Source of the DNA: Nemertoderma westbladi
Lineage: Eukaryota; Xenacoelomorpha; Nemertodermatida; Nemertodermatidae
Assembly (NCBI GenBank): GCA_032718475.1
Contig: JAUCBJ010003012.1
Location: 1-22,027, forward strand
Direction: 5' to 3'
Length of the DNA stretch: 22,027 nt
Shown: one piece after another, positions 1-7,969 of the stretch
Numbering within the stretch: position 1 is the stretch's first letter
Layout: each line of letters begins with the position of its first letter
Notes under the pieces: generated by a model
The model's input: only the letters and a program-made list of their open reading frames with translations
Databases searched by the model: none
Told to the model about the DNA's origin: nothing
Position numbers and translations under genes: made by a program

Positions 1-518
1 TTGTTTTAGCCGTACACTAGTAGGCTTAATCACAAGGACATATATACGTTATCTAACTTGACTAACCTAACTCAATGCAATCAATGCATACTGCAGTACT
101 GCATACACTGCATACTGTGTAACACTGTGCATACTTTATATTGTTATACTGCTATCTGCTGTCTGTACTTCATAATTTGGTTGATGAATTATTATATTTG
201 GAATAACGATAAATAACCCCGAAAACCCAATATTCTTGATATACTGAAGGTAAGAGAGAAAGGTTATACATAACGATTGTGACTTATGTTAAAGTGGTTT
301 GAAGTGAATCTAATGTTATTTGATAGCCCCTACATGAGTCAGTCCGTGTTCCTTTTATATGTGACTAAAATCAGTGAAGATCGGCAGATCAGTGTGCAGT
401 ATTGTGCAGCATTGTGTATGAGTGAGACTGATAACGAAGCACTTCCTAAAGAATGCGCCATATATGTGAATTATAATTAAGCCATATCGTTGTGAGTAGT
501 TTAAGTCATAACTCGGTT

Positions 519-560
519 TATATAAATAAAGCGCCACGTCCTAAAGGAACTGTTAATATT
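519..560 (+). promoter_or_regulatory. LTR TATA-like box plus invariant 30 bp block (copy A)
   Basis: TATATAAATAAA at 519-530 is followed directly by a 30 bp block (531-560, beginning GCGCCACGTCC) that is identical in all three LTR copies (531-560, 13372-13401, and 17915-17944 on the minus strand), although the surroundings differ by about a fifth. Its position fits a core promoter and initiator at the U3/R boundary. The TATA-like part is less conserved: TTTTTATACTTAAA in B and TTTAAATA in C. Confidence 0.55.
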
Positions 561-645
561 CCCGAAGGTGAATAATATTGTCAGAGATTATATAATATTG
601 TCAGTCGAATAATACATTAAGCTTACATAGCAATAAAATTAAGCC

Positions 646-708
646 GTCGAACCCAATCTCCCGGGAATTATCCAGCGGGTGAATGATCGCGCACAGATTG
701 GTTTCGAC
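646..708 (+). other. Conserved LTR hairpin (copy A)
   Basis: The arms TCGAACCCAATCT (647-659) and AGATTGGTTTCGA (695-707) pair at 12 of 13 positions, with one mismatch at pair 6 and one extra outer G-C pair (646/708). The loop holds GGGTGAATGATCGCGCA (677-693), shared by all three copies. The same structure in B and C has different stem bases that still pair. Confidence 0.7.
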
Positions 709-811
709 TAGTGTAGTGAATCAAATATTTGTCATCGGCTAAAGTGATTTATTATCTAACAGACATCCTAATTTGGCGGGTTAAACTGCCAAAGGTCTGA
801 AAGCGCGAACA

Positions 812-2150
812 AGGGCCCCCTGGACTGACAACAAAATTCAGAAGTGCCGAAATGACCTTCATAAGGCGCAGAAAGAGTCCCGACTCAAACAGACTACAGC
901 GGCCAAGAATGCAGTTAAGGCTGCATCTAGGTCCCTGAACAGGCAGTACTCTGTTAATCTACAGGAGCTAATAAACCAACAGGTTGATGCCATCAATGAT
1001 GCTGACGACAGCAGGCAATCATCCCAGGCATGGAAATCGATCAATCTGCTTACTGGGCGGAAAAGCCAACCAACCACCAAGGTTAAGGCTGAATCACCAG
1101 CCGATCGCCTCAATGATTGGAAAGCCCACTTTGAAAAGCTCCTCAATAATGACAGGGTATTGCCTGATAACTTTTATAGAAGTAAAAGTGTCTGAGTCTG
1201 TACTCCCAGATATTCCCATTGGCGATATCTCCTTTGCAGAAGTGAAGGCTGCTGCAAAGAGCATTAAGACCAATCGTGCCAGTGGAGTAGATGGTGTTCC
1301 CCCTGAGGTCTTTAAAATACCTGAGTGTTTAAAGCTCATCTATCCCATCATAGTAAACATGTACCGAACAACAAGAGTCCCACAAGAAATGAAAACAAAT
1401 AAGTTGGTGCCAGATCCCAAGAAGGGCAACCTAACACTCTATGGTTCTTTTCGGGGAATCTCATTGATCTCGATTGCTGCAAAGCTATACAATAGGATTC
1501 TATTAAATCGCATCAGGGATCCCATTGAGAGACTGCTCCGTGGAAATCAGAATGGGTTCCGTAAAGGTCGTGGGACCATGGAGCCCATTTTGGTACTTAG
1601 AAGGATAATTGAAGAATTATCAAAAAAGAAAGACAGGCATCTGGCTGTTATCTTTGTTGACTTCTTCAAGGCCTTTGATTCAGTCTCTCGCTCACGTATG
1701 TTCAGCATACTTTCATTATATGGGATTCCTGATGAAATTATTGCAGCAATCAGATCAGTATACGATGGTTCGACAACATTTGTGTCTACTGTTGACGGTG
1801 ACACAGAACCATTTGAAGTGTTATGGGGCATCCTCCAAGGAGACACACTTGCACCATTCTTGTTCATTATTGTGGTTGACTATGTTCTACGCATGTCCTT
1901 AGATCATCATAATGATGATGGGGTGATGATAACTCCACCTACTGGCTCCAGAAGTCTAGGAAATCCTGCCAAGTACCTAACTGATCTAGACTTTGCTGAT
2001 GACTTAGGAGTACTCTCAGAATCATTAGAGGGAGCCCAACGGCTCCTCAGCTCATTAGAACATGCTGCTTCTAGTTTTGGTCTTTTTATTAACTCCAGAA
2101 AGACAAAAATTATGACAGTTAACTTTGAAAGTCCTCAGCAAGTCGCTCTA
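812..2150 (+). pseudogene. Non-LTR (LINE) retrotransposon reverse transcriptase, truncated at both ends
   Basis: The first reading frame (812 to about 1190) encodes a basic helical stretch starting RAPWTDNKIQ, typical of the linker before a LINE reverse transcriptase. A frameshift near 1170-1190 moves into the next frame, which runs to the TAG at 2154-2156. This second part is a reverse transcriptase: FVDFFKAFDSV holds the first catalytic Asp (codon at 1659), LQGDTLAPFLF marks the central block, and FADD at about 1992-2003 is the active-site pair. Soon after RKTKIM the homology stops and BEL sequence begins. The endonuclease, the 3' UTR and any tail are missing, so this is a dead fragment and not a simple 5'-truncated insertion. 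The clade is not resolved. Confidence 0.85.
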
Positions 2151-3029
2151 ATGTAGATCAATGGAGACATTGCCCTGGGACGATTAATCCAGCCGACATC
2201 GCCTCCAGAGGAGCAACTCCTCAAGAACTGATAGATACTCCAGACTGGTTAGGTGGACCCGACTTCTTAAGTAAAGAAGAGGATGAATGGCCTCCTCATC
2301 TTACCACGGCTGAGATTAGACAAGCCAAGGGAGTGGAGAAAGTCAAACCTAAAACCCGGACGAGTAAATCAAAGTTATTTAAACCCGTGATAGATCTGTC
2401 TGTACTACACATTTCCAGGGACGACGCTGTGGATCTAAAAAAATCTGTAGAATGCTGTAGAAATCGCCACCTATCTTAACGAGAGACCGTTTATGCCAGT
2501 CTCATCGAGTCCCGACTCCCTGGAAGCACTAACACCCGCGCATTTCCTACTAAAGAAACCTGTAGCCATGCTCCCACAATTGGAAATCACGGACGGAGAC
2601 GAATACTGCCGACAAACTTGGCAACTCATGCAGTTATTATCCCGTCGTTTCGCTGACCATTTCGAAAAACATTATTTGCCTACGCTACAACTTCGAACCA
2701 AGTGGTTTGCGCAGCAAGAAAACGTCAGCGCCGGAGACATGGTCCTTATTGTGGAATCAGATCTTCCACGAAAGCGGTGGCAGACAGGTCGTATCATCGA
2801 GACTCATATATCCGATGATGGTTTAGTGCGATCGGTAGAACTCGTCGTTATGCGACGTAACTTTAAGAAACCTGGAATTGTATTCGAAACACAACAACTC
2901 AATCGCCCAGTTGGTCGTTTATGTTTACTGGAAAGAGACAGAGAACTATCCGGAAACTATGGAAGGCAAGATACTCTTCCCACGACCACCTCCCTAATCC
3001 AACAAACATCTAGGGACTCCCCAACGTAA
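2150..3029 (+). pseudogene. BEL/Pao pol 3' part (RNase H-end and integrase C-terminus), internally deleted
   Basis: The frame through 2162-2476 encodes the BEL/Pao signature after RNase H: a GTINPADIASRG motif followed by a WLGGPDFL-type block. It stops at TAA 2477-2479. From about 2460 a second frame gives the C-terminal integrase region: YLNERPF, then ALTPAHFL, then a LRTKWF block and a terminal RWQTGRI...DGLVRSVELV domain like the BEL integrase tail. It ends at TAA 3027-3029. The integrase zinc-binding domain and most of the catalytic core are missing between the two parts, and an 8 bp direct repeat CTGTAGAA (2445-2452, 2455-2462) lies at the join. Copy C keeps the same last codons and stop. 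The piece cannot encode working enzymes. Confidence 0.85.
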
Positions 3030-3554
3030 CAGCGTCTGGAGTGGGTGTGTGACTATATGATTTTATATTTTTTTTATTATTTTTATATTTATGTATGTAA
3101 TATTATGTAATTTTATTATAATCATTTTCTTTAATTTTATTTAGTAGAACATTATTTTAGCGATTATTTAGTAGATTAGTGCAATATATATATATTCATG
3201 TTTATTACTTAATTACTTACCATTATATATTTAGTTTAACGGCGAGAAATAATTATTTTCTCTTTCCTTACTGTCCATATCATATTATAAATACGTGACT
3301 ACAGTAAGATGAAATGTCTGTACTTATTAAAGTACAAAATACCGCCCCTACTATACTCAAGTATTATCGGTAAGTAGAGTATTAGGAATGCAAAGTTCAG
3401 ATCCTCGTGTCTCAGCTAAACCAAGCTCTGGGTAGACCTTGGAAACGACTTGCCTCTTCTCACTGACATTGCTTCTTGCAATATTCCTCTCATACCGTAC
3501 ATTAAATAATACATATAGTAGCGTGATGTCCCTTTAACAGTAGCGTACCACGCA

Positions 3555-3965
3555 AAATAAATCTGTTAAACCCTTTGACCACCGGTAATTCTAGTCGATT
3601 AAGCCACCGATATACTTGAAAGACAAAATTCTAGAATCAGTGGTTAACGTCCCCAGACATGTTCTGGAATAAATAGGTGCCCATCTTAAATATTAAATAT
3701 TTAATAAATATTTATAAAATTCTATAAAATCTATTAAAACAAATGTTATAATAGAGTAATAGGCAGACAAATAAACTCTAAGGAGTTTGTAAACCAAGAA
3801 AATCTATAAATCCAAAATCTGTTAAAATTCAGATCCTTTAAAATTCTAGTCAATTAAGATATCGTAGCACTTACCGATACTCTTGAAAGGACAAATTTCC
3901 TAGAATCAAAGATCCCAGTCCCCAGACATGCTCTGGAATAAAATTGTGCCTATTTAATATTAAAT
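3555..3965 (+). repeat. Duplicated hairpin plus AATAAA module
   Basis: Two diverged copies of a ~130 bp module occur about 270 bp apart (around 3561-3690 and 3813-3965). Each runs from AATCTGTTAAA through ATTCTAGTC to a hairpin touching a poly(A) signal. The hairpins are CCAGA/TCTGG at 3653-3667 with AATAAA at 3668-3673, and at 3922-3936 with AATAAA at 3937-3942. Copy C has both modules, so the duplication is older than the split of B and C. Confidence 0.7.
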
Positions 3966-4080
3966 AATAAAATTTACGGGAATAAATTTAAATTCATATC
4001 CTCTCATGAATTTGATAAATTGTTACTTTATACAATTTATAACATTCCCAAAATTCCATTAAATAATAGATCATGGGAGC

Positions 4081-4122
4081 GGAGATTCACCCTATTAAGT
4101 ATATTAGTGTGCGAGAATCTCC
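4081..4122 (+). other. Conserved inverted repeat GGAGATTC/GAATCTCC (copy B)
   Basis: Perfect 8 bp arms at 4081-4088 and 4115-4122. Copy C keeps both arms at 20980-20987 and 21011-21018, while the loop differs in length and sequence. Confidence 0.5.
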
Positions 4123-4225
4123 AATATATAGTCAATAGCCGATAAAATTCATAAAATCATGTATAAAGGGGAATATTGACAATTAAAGAATCACTATTAA
4201 ATAGCATCCCAGATCTGTATGCGTG

Positions 4226-4242
4226 AGAATTACCCTAATTCT
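4226..4242 (+). other. Conserved hairpin AGAATTA-CCC-TAATTCT (copy B)
   Basis: A perfect 7 bp stem with a 3-base loop. The same 17 bp occur in copy C at 20861-20877 in the opposite orientation, as expected for an inverted copy. Confidence 0.5.
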
Positions 4243-4575
4243 ACTGCTAGCTTTCCATAATGTCACCATAGCAACAACCACGCTAGAATTAGAAGCGAGT
4301 TAAAAGAACAATAGAAAGCTTGCCCCATTGAATAACATACGGAATAAATAGCGCACTACTAGTATCCAAGGATACATAATAATAACGTGGCATTCTTGAA
4401 GGCACTTGACTAATGGACAAATGGCCCGAATGTGTACAATTTGTGACAGTTGTGTGGAATTTGTGCATTTATAGGTGAATGTTACTACTATAGTGTGTTT
4501 ACAGTAGCGAGTTGCAGTTGTGAAAGTTGCCCTACCTCTGTAGTAAGAACCTGAAGTAATTCTAAGCCCTTGGGA

Positions 4576-4688
4576 CGGACAGTGGAGTGACTCGCGCTGG
4601 TTATTGTTGTCGTTGTGTAGCTACTTACTACGTTGGCGAGAGGCACAGCGACGACAGTACATCAGCGCTGAGGATCTTGCGCTGTCCG
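4576..4688 (+). other. Structured leader upstream of the unknown ORF (copy B)
   Basis: An outer stem pairs CGGACAG (4576-4582) with CTGTCCG (4682-4688). Inside it, 4602-4618 pairs with 4643-4659 as about 17 continuous pairs with a few G-U pairs, leaving a 24-base loop. The region is more GC-rich than its surroundings and ends 80 bp before the ATG at 4769. Copy C folds the same way with different stem bases. A 5' UTR element such as a packaging or translation signal is possible but unproven. Confidence 0.6.
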
Positions 4689-4768
4689 GGGCCATTGAGG
4701 GGGAGGCAGCGACGACCGCTAGCCTAAATTATAATTAATTATAATATCGATAAACTCATATAGCAGCT

Positions 4769-6977
4769 ATGACTGAGTTGATAGAAAATGATCTTGGTAT
4801 CATGGAGCGATATACCCTACCATTGCAAGCGTTTGTTGATAGTTTAATACGTGGTGACGTTAGTCAACCCACTACGGAGGACGATGGCCGTTATATCGAA
4901 CCGCCAATGCCAAAGGAACAGCTCACGCGTGAATTGGACTATAGAAAATTCACCGCTCGCTATACGCATCGTAATGGTACATATATGGACTTCTTAACTA
5001 CTGGTCATCCTATCGATTTACATGACACGGACGATGTAGACACCGAAAGGGAAATGATCCTATTTAAATATCATACCCAGCGGAGTCGGAATGATAAACT
5101 GAGAATCGAACACGAAAATTCTATTTGAAACCAACTCGAAAGAGAAGACGTTGAAGAGCCGGATAAACGCAGTCACTTCAACGAATATCTGGAATTCTTG
5201 AGAGAAACATATCTCAATGTAGCCAGTCAACAAACAAAATCTAGAAACTCGATATCCTCAAGGTATACATCATGACCCTATGATAGAACTCAAACGACTC
5301 TATTTCACTATGATGTATCTTACCGCCGATCGACCGCTACCTATTGTACCGGATAGCTTCGAACAGATGGAGGAATATTGTAAAACTGGAGAAAGATCAC
5401 CCGCGTTTCCCCTACAAGACGTGCATCTTTGGTATTATTGCGATGAATGCCCTAGACCCAACCAACAAACGGAAAGACATAAACATCCGCGGAGACGTTG
5501 CGCCAAACACAGTTTTACTCGCTATACTTACGGGAGTTTCGAGCGAAACTTGTTCGATGTATCACCTACGCTCGCTCGACTCAAACGATCCTTAAATAAA
5601 CCGATGATCAGAGTTCCGGAATACTCGGTCAGACCTCCTCATTCCCTGGTGAGACCTCAGACTCTTGATCCTAATAGTATAACGGATCCTCCTGAACTGT
5701 ACTCACTGTTCAAAGATCTAGTGTTACCCAAACAATTAATCGGTGGCACTCCAGTAGTGGGATCTCTAGATATTCGCCCATCCTACCTAGCCGGATTGGG
5801 ACACGGACGTTTAATATCGCCGTTCAACCCGTATAATCGTCCCGGTTTAACCCCGATACAACCCGTCACCGAGGTGGAGGAGAGCGTTGTACGAAACGCG
5901 TTGGACGCTATTCGGCAAAAGATTGGAAAAGGAACTTACGATTGTTTAGATAAACGTAAATTGCAGCAGCAAGTCCAAGCGGTAAAAGAATTAGCTTTAC
6001 CTCAGTTCGATCGAGAAATCCAGAATCTCGAGGAGGACATCGAACTTGGACGAACCCACTCTCTACAAGAGTTTTTGGACGAACGCTTCCAACGACAAGC
6101 GGAGGAAAATTAGCTCGAGGAGAAGCATATAGAAATGGACGAGAGAGAAGAAGCAGCTTTAGCCCAGCCAGAAGCTCAAATCCTTATGACTGATCTCTAT
6201 TCCAAAACCGTTATTCACCCTTCAATGGTTCCCCATTTCGGAGACAAACTCTTCGCCACGGTACAACCCCAACCGGTTGATATCAACCTAAGATCTCGAG
6301 ATCTTATCGCTGATGCTCCTATGTTACAACGTCCACCAATCGAGACCGCTCGTGTCGACGGCATACTCGTTGAACCTCCGGACAATCGAGCGGATCTTGT
6401 CCGTCGTATGGTACACGAGGTCAACCTATGCGCTAGACCTTTTACCGAACTCATTTTATGGGATCAAAGACCACCCTTATTATGTCAATTTAACTCAATA
6501 TTATATGGTGAAACCGGAAGATCCTACATACAGTTTAAAGTTTCTACCATTGATAAATCACGCGGTGACTTGTTCATAAACTCGCATCCAGAGTTACAAG
6601 AAGTTCATAGACAACCATATGAATATAAAGCCAGAGAACGCGAGTTGGAAAGAACCATCAAACCGAGGAAATTTCTCACTACTCACGGTCAACCTACCGC
6701 TCTCGTGCAAACGACTCATCAGGGACCAGTAAGAGCTGCTGTCTTGAAACGCGCTCTAAAGGTTGTTCGACCTCGTTCCACTGAGGTTGATATCGATCAA
6801 CCGGGTACCTCGACCGGCGGATACACTGACCGTAACCCTAAACCTTCCGATGCAATTGTATTGCACCCCTCACCCAGGAGTTATAGCCCTCCTAGTAAAG
6901 TGGCTCGCCCCAAAGAGAAAAGGACTCTTGCTAGCCTCAAAAAACTTCGTAAACACCGTTCACGTAAGAAGGACTAA
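4769..6977 (+). pseudogene. Unknown element-encoded protein, decayed (copy B)
   Basis: I do not recognise this family. The ATG at 4769 is shared with copy C and follows the structured leader. The first 119 codons are open to TGA 5126-5128, where copy C has an Arg codon. The frame then continues to about 5235, shifts, and stays in one frame to 6977, broken only by TAG 6111-6113. An ancestral protein of over 700 residues is implied. Visible features are a Cys/His cluster (C-x2-C-x16-C-x2-H, 5439-5510), Pro-rich stretches, a probable coiled segment around 5900-6110, and a very basic tail (KKLRKHRSRKKD) suggesting nucleic-acid binding or nuclear entry. No signal peptide or membrane segment is seen, so an envelope protein is unlikely despite the env-like position. 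Between B and C about 17 of the first 119 residues differ, and synonymous changes look more numerous, as expected for a once-selected protein. Confidence 0.65.
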
Positions 6978-7055
6978 TTGTTTAGAGTATTTTTATATTT
7001 TAGAAACTGTGATTTTTTATATTTTATAGAATTAAATCCCATTTTCTGGGAGCGG

Positions 7056-7393
7056 TGTAAAAGCTTTTGCGGACATAACAAGTCATTTTTCCCCGCAATG
7101 CGCAGTGTGGGTGCTTTGGCGGACGTGGTGGGTCGTTTTTGCCGCAGTGCGCATAATGCTCTAAAAGATTGGAGCTCAGATGACGAAATCTGTCAGCTGA
7201 TTTCCTGTAGACATGGAGCCTCTTTGTTCTGCTCAGCCAATCAGAGCGATTTTCACTTTATGTTGGACAGGGGCCTATGGAGGACCGCGCGGTGCGTTGC
7301 AGTTTTTGTTTGCCTTTCTGGGCCTCGGGGCCGGCTTGGAGTTCTTCTGGGCTTCCGTTTTGGAGGTTTCGGACTTTGGCCTGGGCATCTGAT
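7056..7393 (+). repeat. BEL-type LTR, 5' part (copy B, split by copia)
   Basis: The best LTR start is TGTAAAAGC at 7056, directly after the purine-rich GGGAGCGG (7048-7055), 78 bp beyond the unknown ORF. The block from AAATCCCATTTTCTGGG through TGTAAAAGC is nearly identical in copy C (around 18800-18840, minus strand), whereas sequence further in is more diverged. Together with 12856-13658 this gives an LTR of about 1.14 kb with TGT and ACA ends; copy C gives 1.185 kb. The start is inferred, since no complete 5' LTR lies in the window. Confidence 0.55.
7389..7393 (+). repeat. Copia target site duplication, left
   Basis: CTGAT directly precedes the 5' LTR and is repeated at 12851-12855 directly after the 3' LTR. 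A 5 bp duplication is normal for copia integrase. Confidence 0.95.
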
Positions 7394-7541
7394 TGTTAGA
7401 GGTATATTGTATAGGCCATGCCTTACAGGTGGAGGTTGGGGGGCAGCTCTAAGTATGTACCGGTAAGGTGATGATATATATATTTGTGTAGATTAAAGTA
7501 AAGTGTCAGACTTGTATGAACGTGTATTTCAGTATTTAACA
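7394..7541 (+). repeat. Copia 5' LTR (148 bp)
   Basis: It begins TGTTA and ends TAACA, a perfect 5 bp inverted terminal pair. It matches 12696-12850 except for one substitution and a 7 bp shorter stretch near its 3' end. TATATATAT at 7475-7483 and ATTAAA at 7492-7497 are plausible promoter and poly(A) signals in this very short LTR. Confidence 0.95.
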
Positions 7542-7559
7542 TGGTAGCAGAGCGTGGTT
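7542..7559 (+). promoter_or_regulatory. Copia primer binding site (initiator tRNA-Met type)
   Basis: TGGTAGCAGAG starts right after the LTR and matches, over 11 bases, the complement of the 3' end of animal initiator tRNA-Met (ending CTCTGCTACCA). After two mismatches, TGGTT matches again. Confidence 0.85.
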
Positions 7560-7969
7560 GTACCGTTACCAAACAGATTTAGGCCTATTGAAAACTTATT
7601 TTAATATAGACATATTGGTGTTGCAAAGACAGAGATCGACTACCACCTACAGACTTTACTTAACTGTGTACTGCTGACTAGGGCTACAGCTGTACATGCT
7701 GTGCAGCAGTGCAGACAGGCCAGCAGGCTGACGTGCTGTGCCTGTTACCAGTATCCTATTATTACCACTGTCAGTACCGACACATCTGACCGTTGCGTTG
7801 ATCCATTTAATCTGTTCAGACAGGCAGACAGCCCCGTATTGGTATTGGTCATACGGGTCTGACGGTAGGCCTAGGCTTACAGGCCTATATCCAGATATCA
7901 TATTTACCGGTATTGCGGTACCTTACTGCTAAGGGTAACCGGTCTGTCGGTGCAAGAATCAAACGGACT
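7560..7969 (+). other. Copia untranslated leader
   Basis: About 410 bp between the primer site and the gag ATG with no supported coding content. Short ORFs on both strands here look accidental. It is rich in AGGCCT and CAGACAGG-like words, as is the genomic spacer at 15800-17300. Confidence 0.7.

Larger units (their letters stand above)
1..811 (+). repeat. BEL-type LTR, 3' portion (copy A)
   Basis: From about 180 to 811 this aligns along its length with 13030-13658 (copy B) and with the reverse complement of 17631-18270 (copy C), at roughly 75-80% identity by eye. All three copies end in the same GCGCGAACA, after which the flanking sequences are unrelated, so 811 is a true element end. A final CA, a TATA-like box, a downstream AATAAA (632-637) and a conserved hairpin fit the promoter, R and U5 parts of an LTR. 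Bases 1-180 align only weakly. The upstream end lies outside the window. Calling it an LTR is inference from layout. Confidence 0.7.
3030..4768 (+). other. Noncoding, structured region between BEL pol and the downstream ORF (copy B)
   Basis: This AT-rich stretch has no ORF of interest but aligns along its length with the reverse complement of 20344-21963 (copy C). Some blocks look 85-90% identical by eye, for example 4060-4320. It holds a duplicated hairpin-AATAAA module, two further conserved inverted repeats (4081-4122 and 4226-4242) and a large conserved stem structure just before the ORF (4576-4688). TGTGAC at 3048, after a GGAGTGGG purine stretch, could alternatively be read as an LTR start. 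Confidence 0.65.

Noticed and set aside
286-480. A 64-codon ORF in copy A.
   Set aside because: It is not kept open in the aligned parts of copies B and C and has no recognisable features.
3655-3935. The palindromic loops contain 10-mers such as AGACATGTTC and AGACATGCTC that fit a p53 half-site pattern.
   Set aside because: The pattern is short and degenerate, single half-sites are common by chance, and the pair here is ~270 bp apart. In one copy the core C is lost while the stem is kept, so pairing explains the conservation better.
6978-7466. A 162-codon ORF running from the BEL LTR into the copia LTR.
   Set aside because: It crosses an insertion boundary, starts from a non-ATG codon and has no counterpart in copy C.
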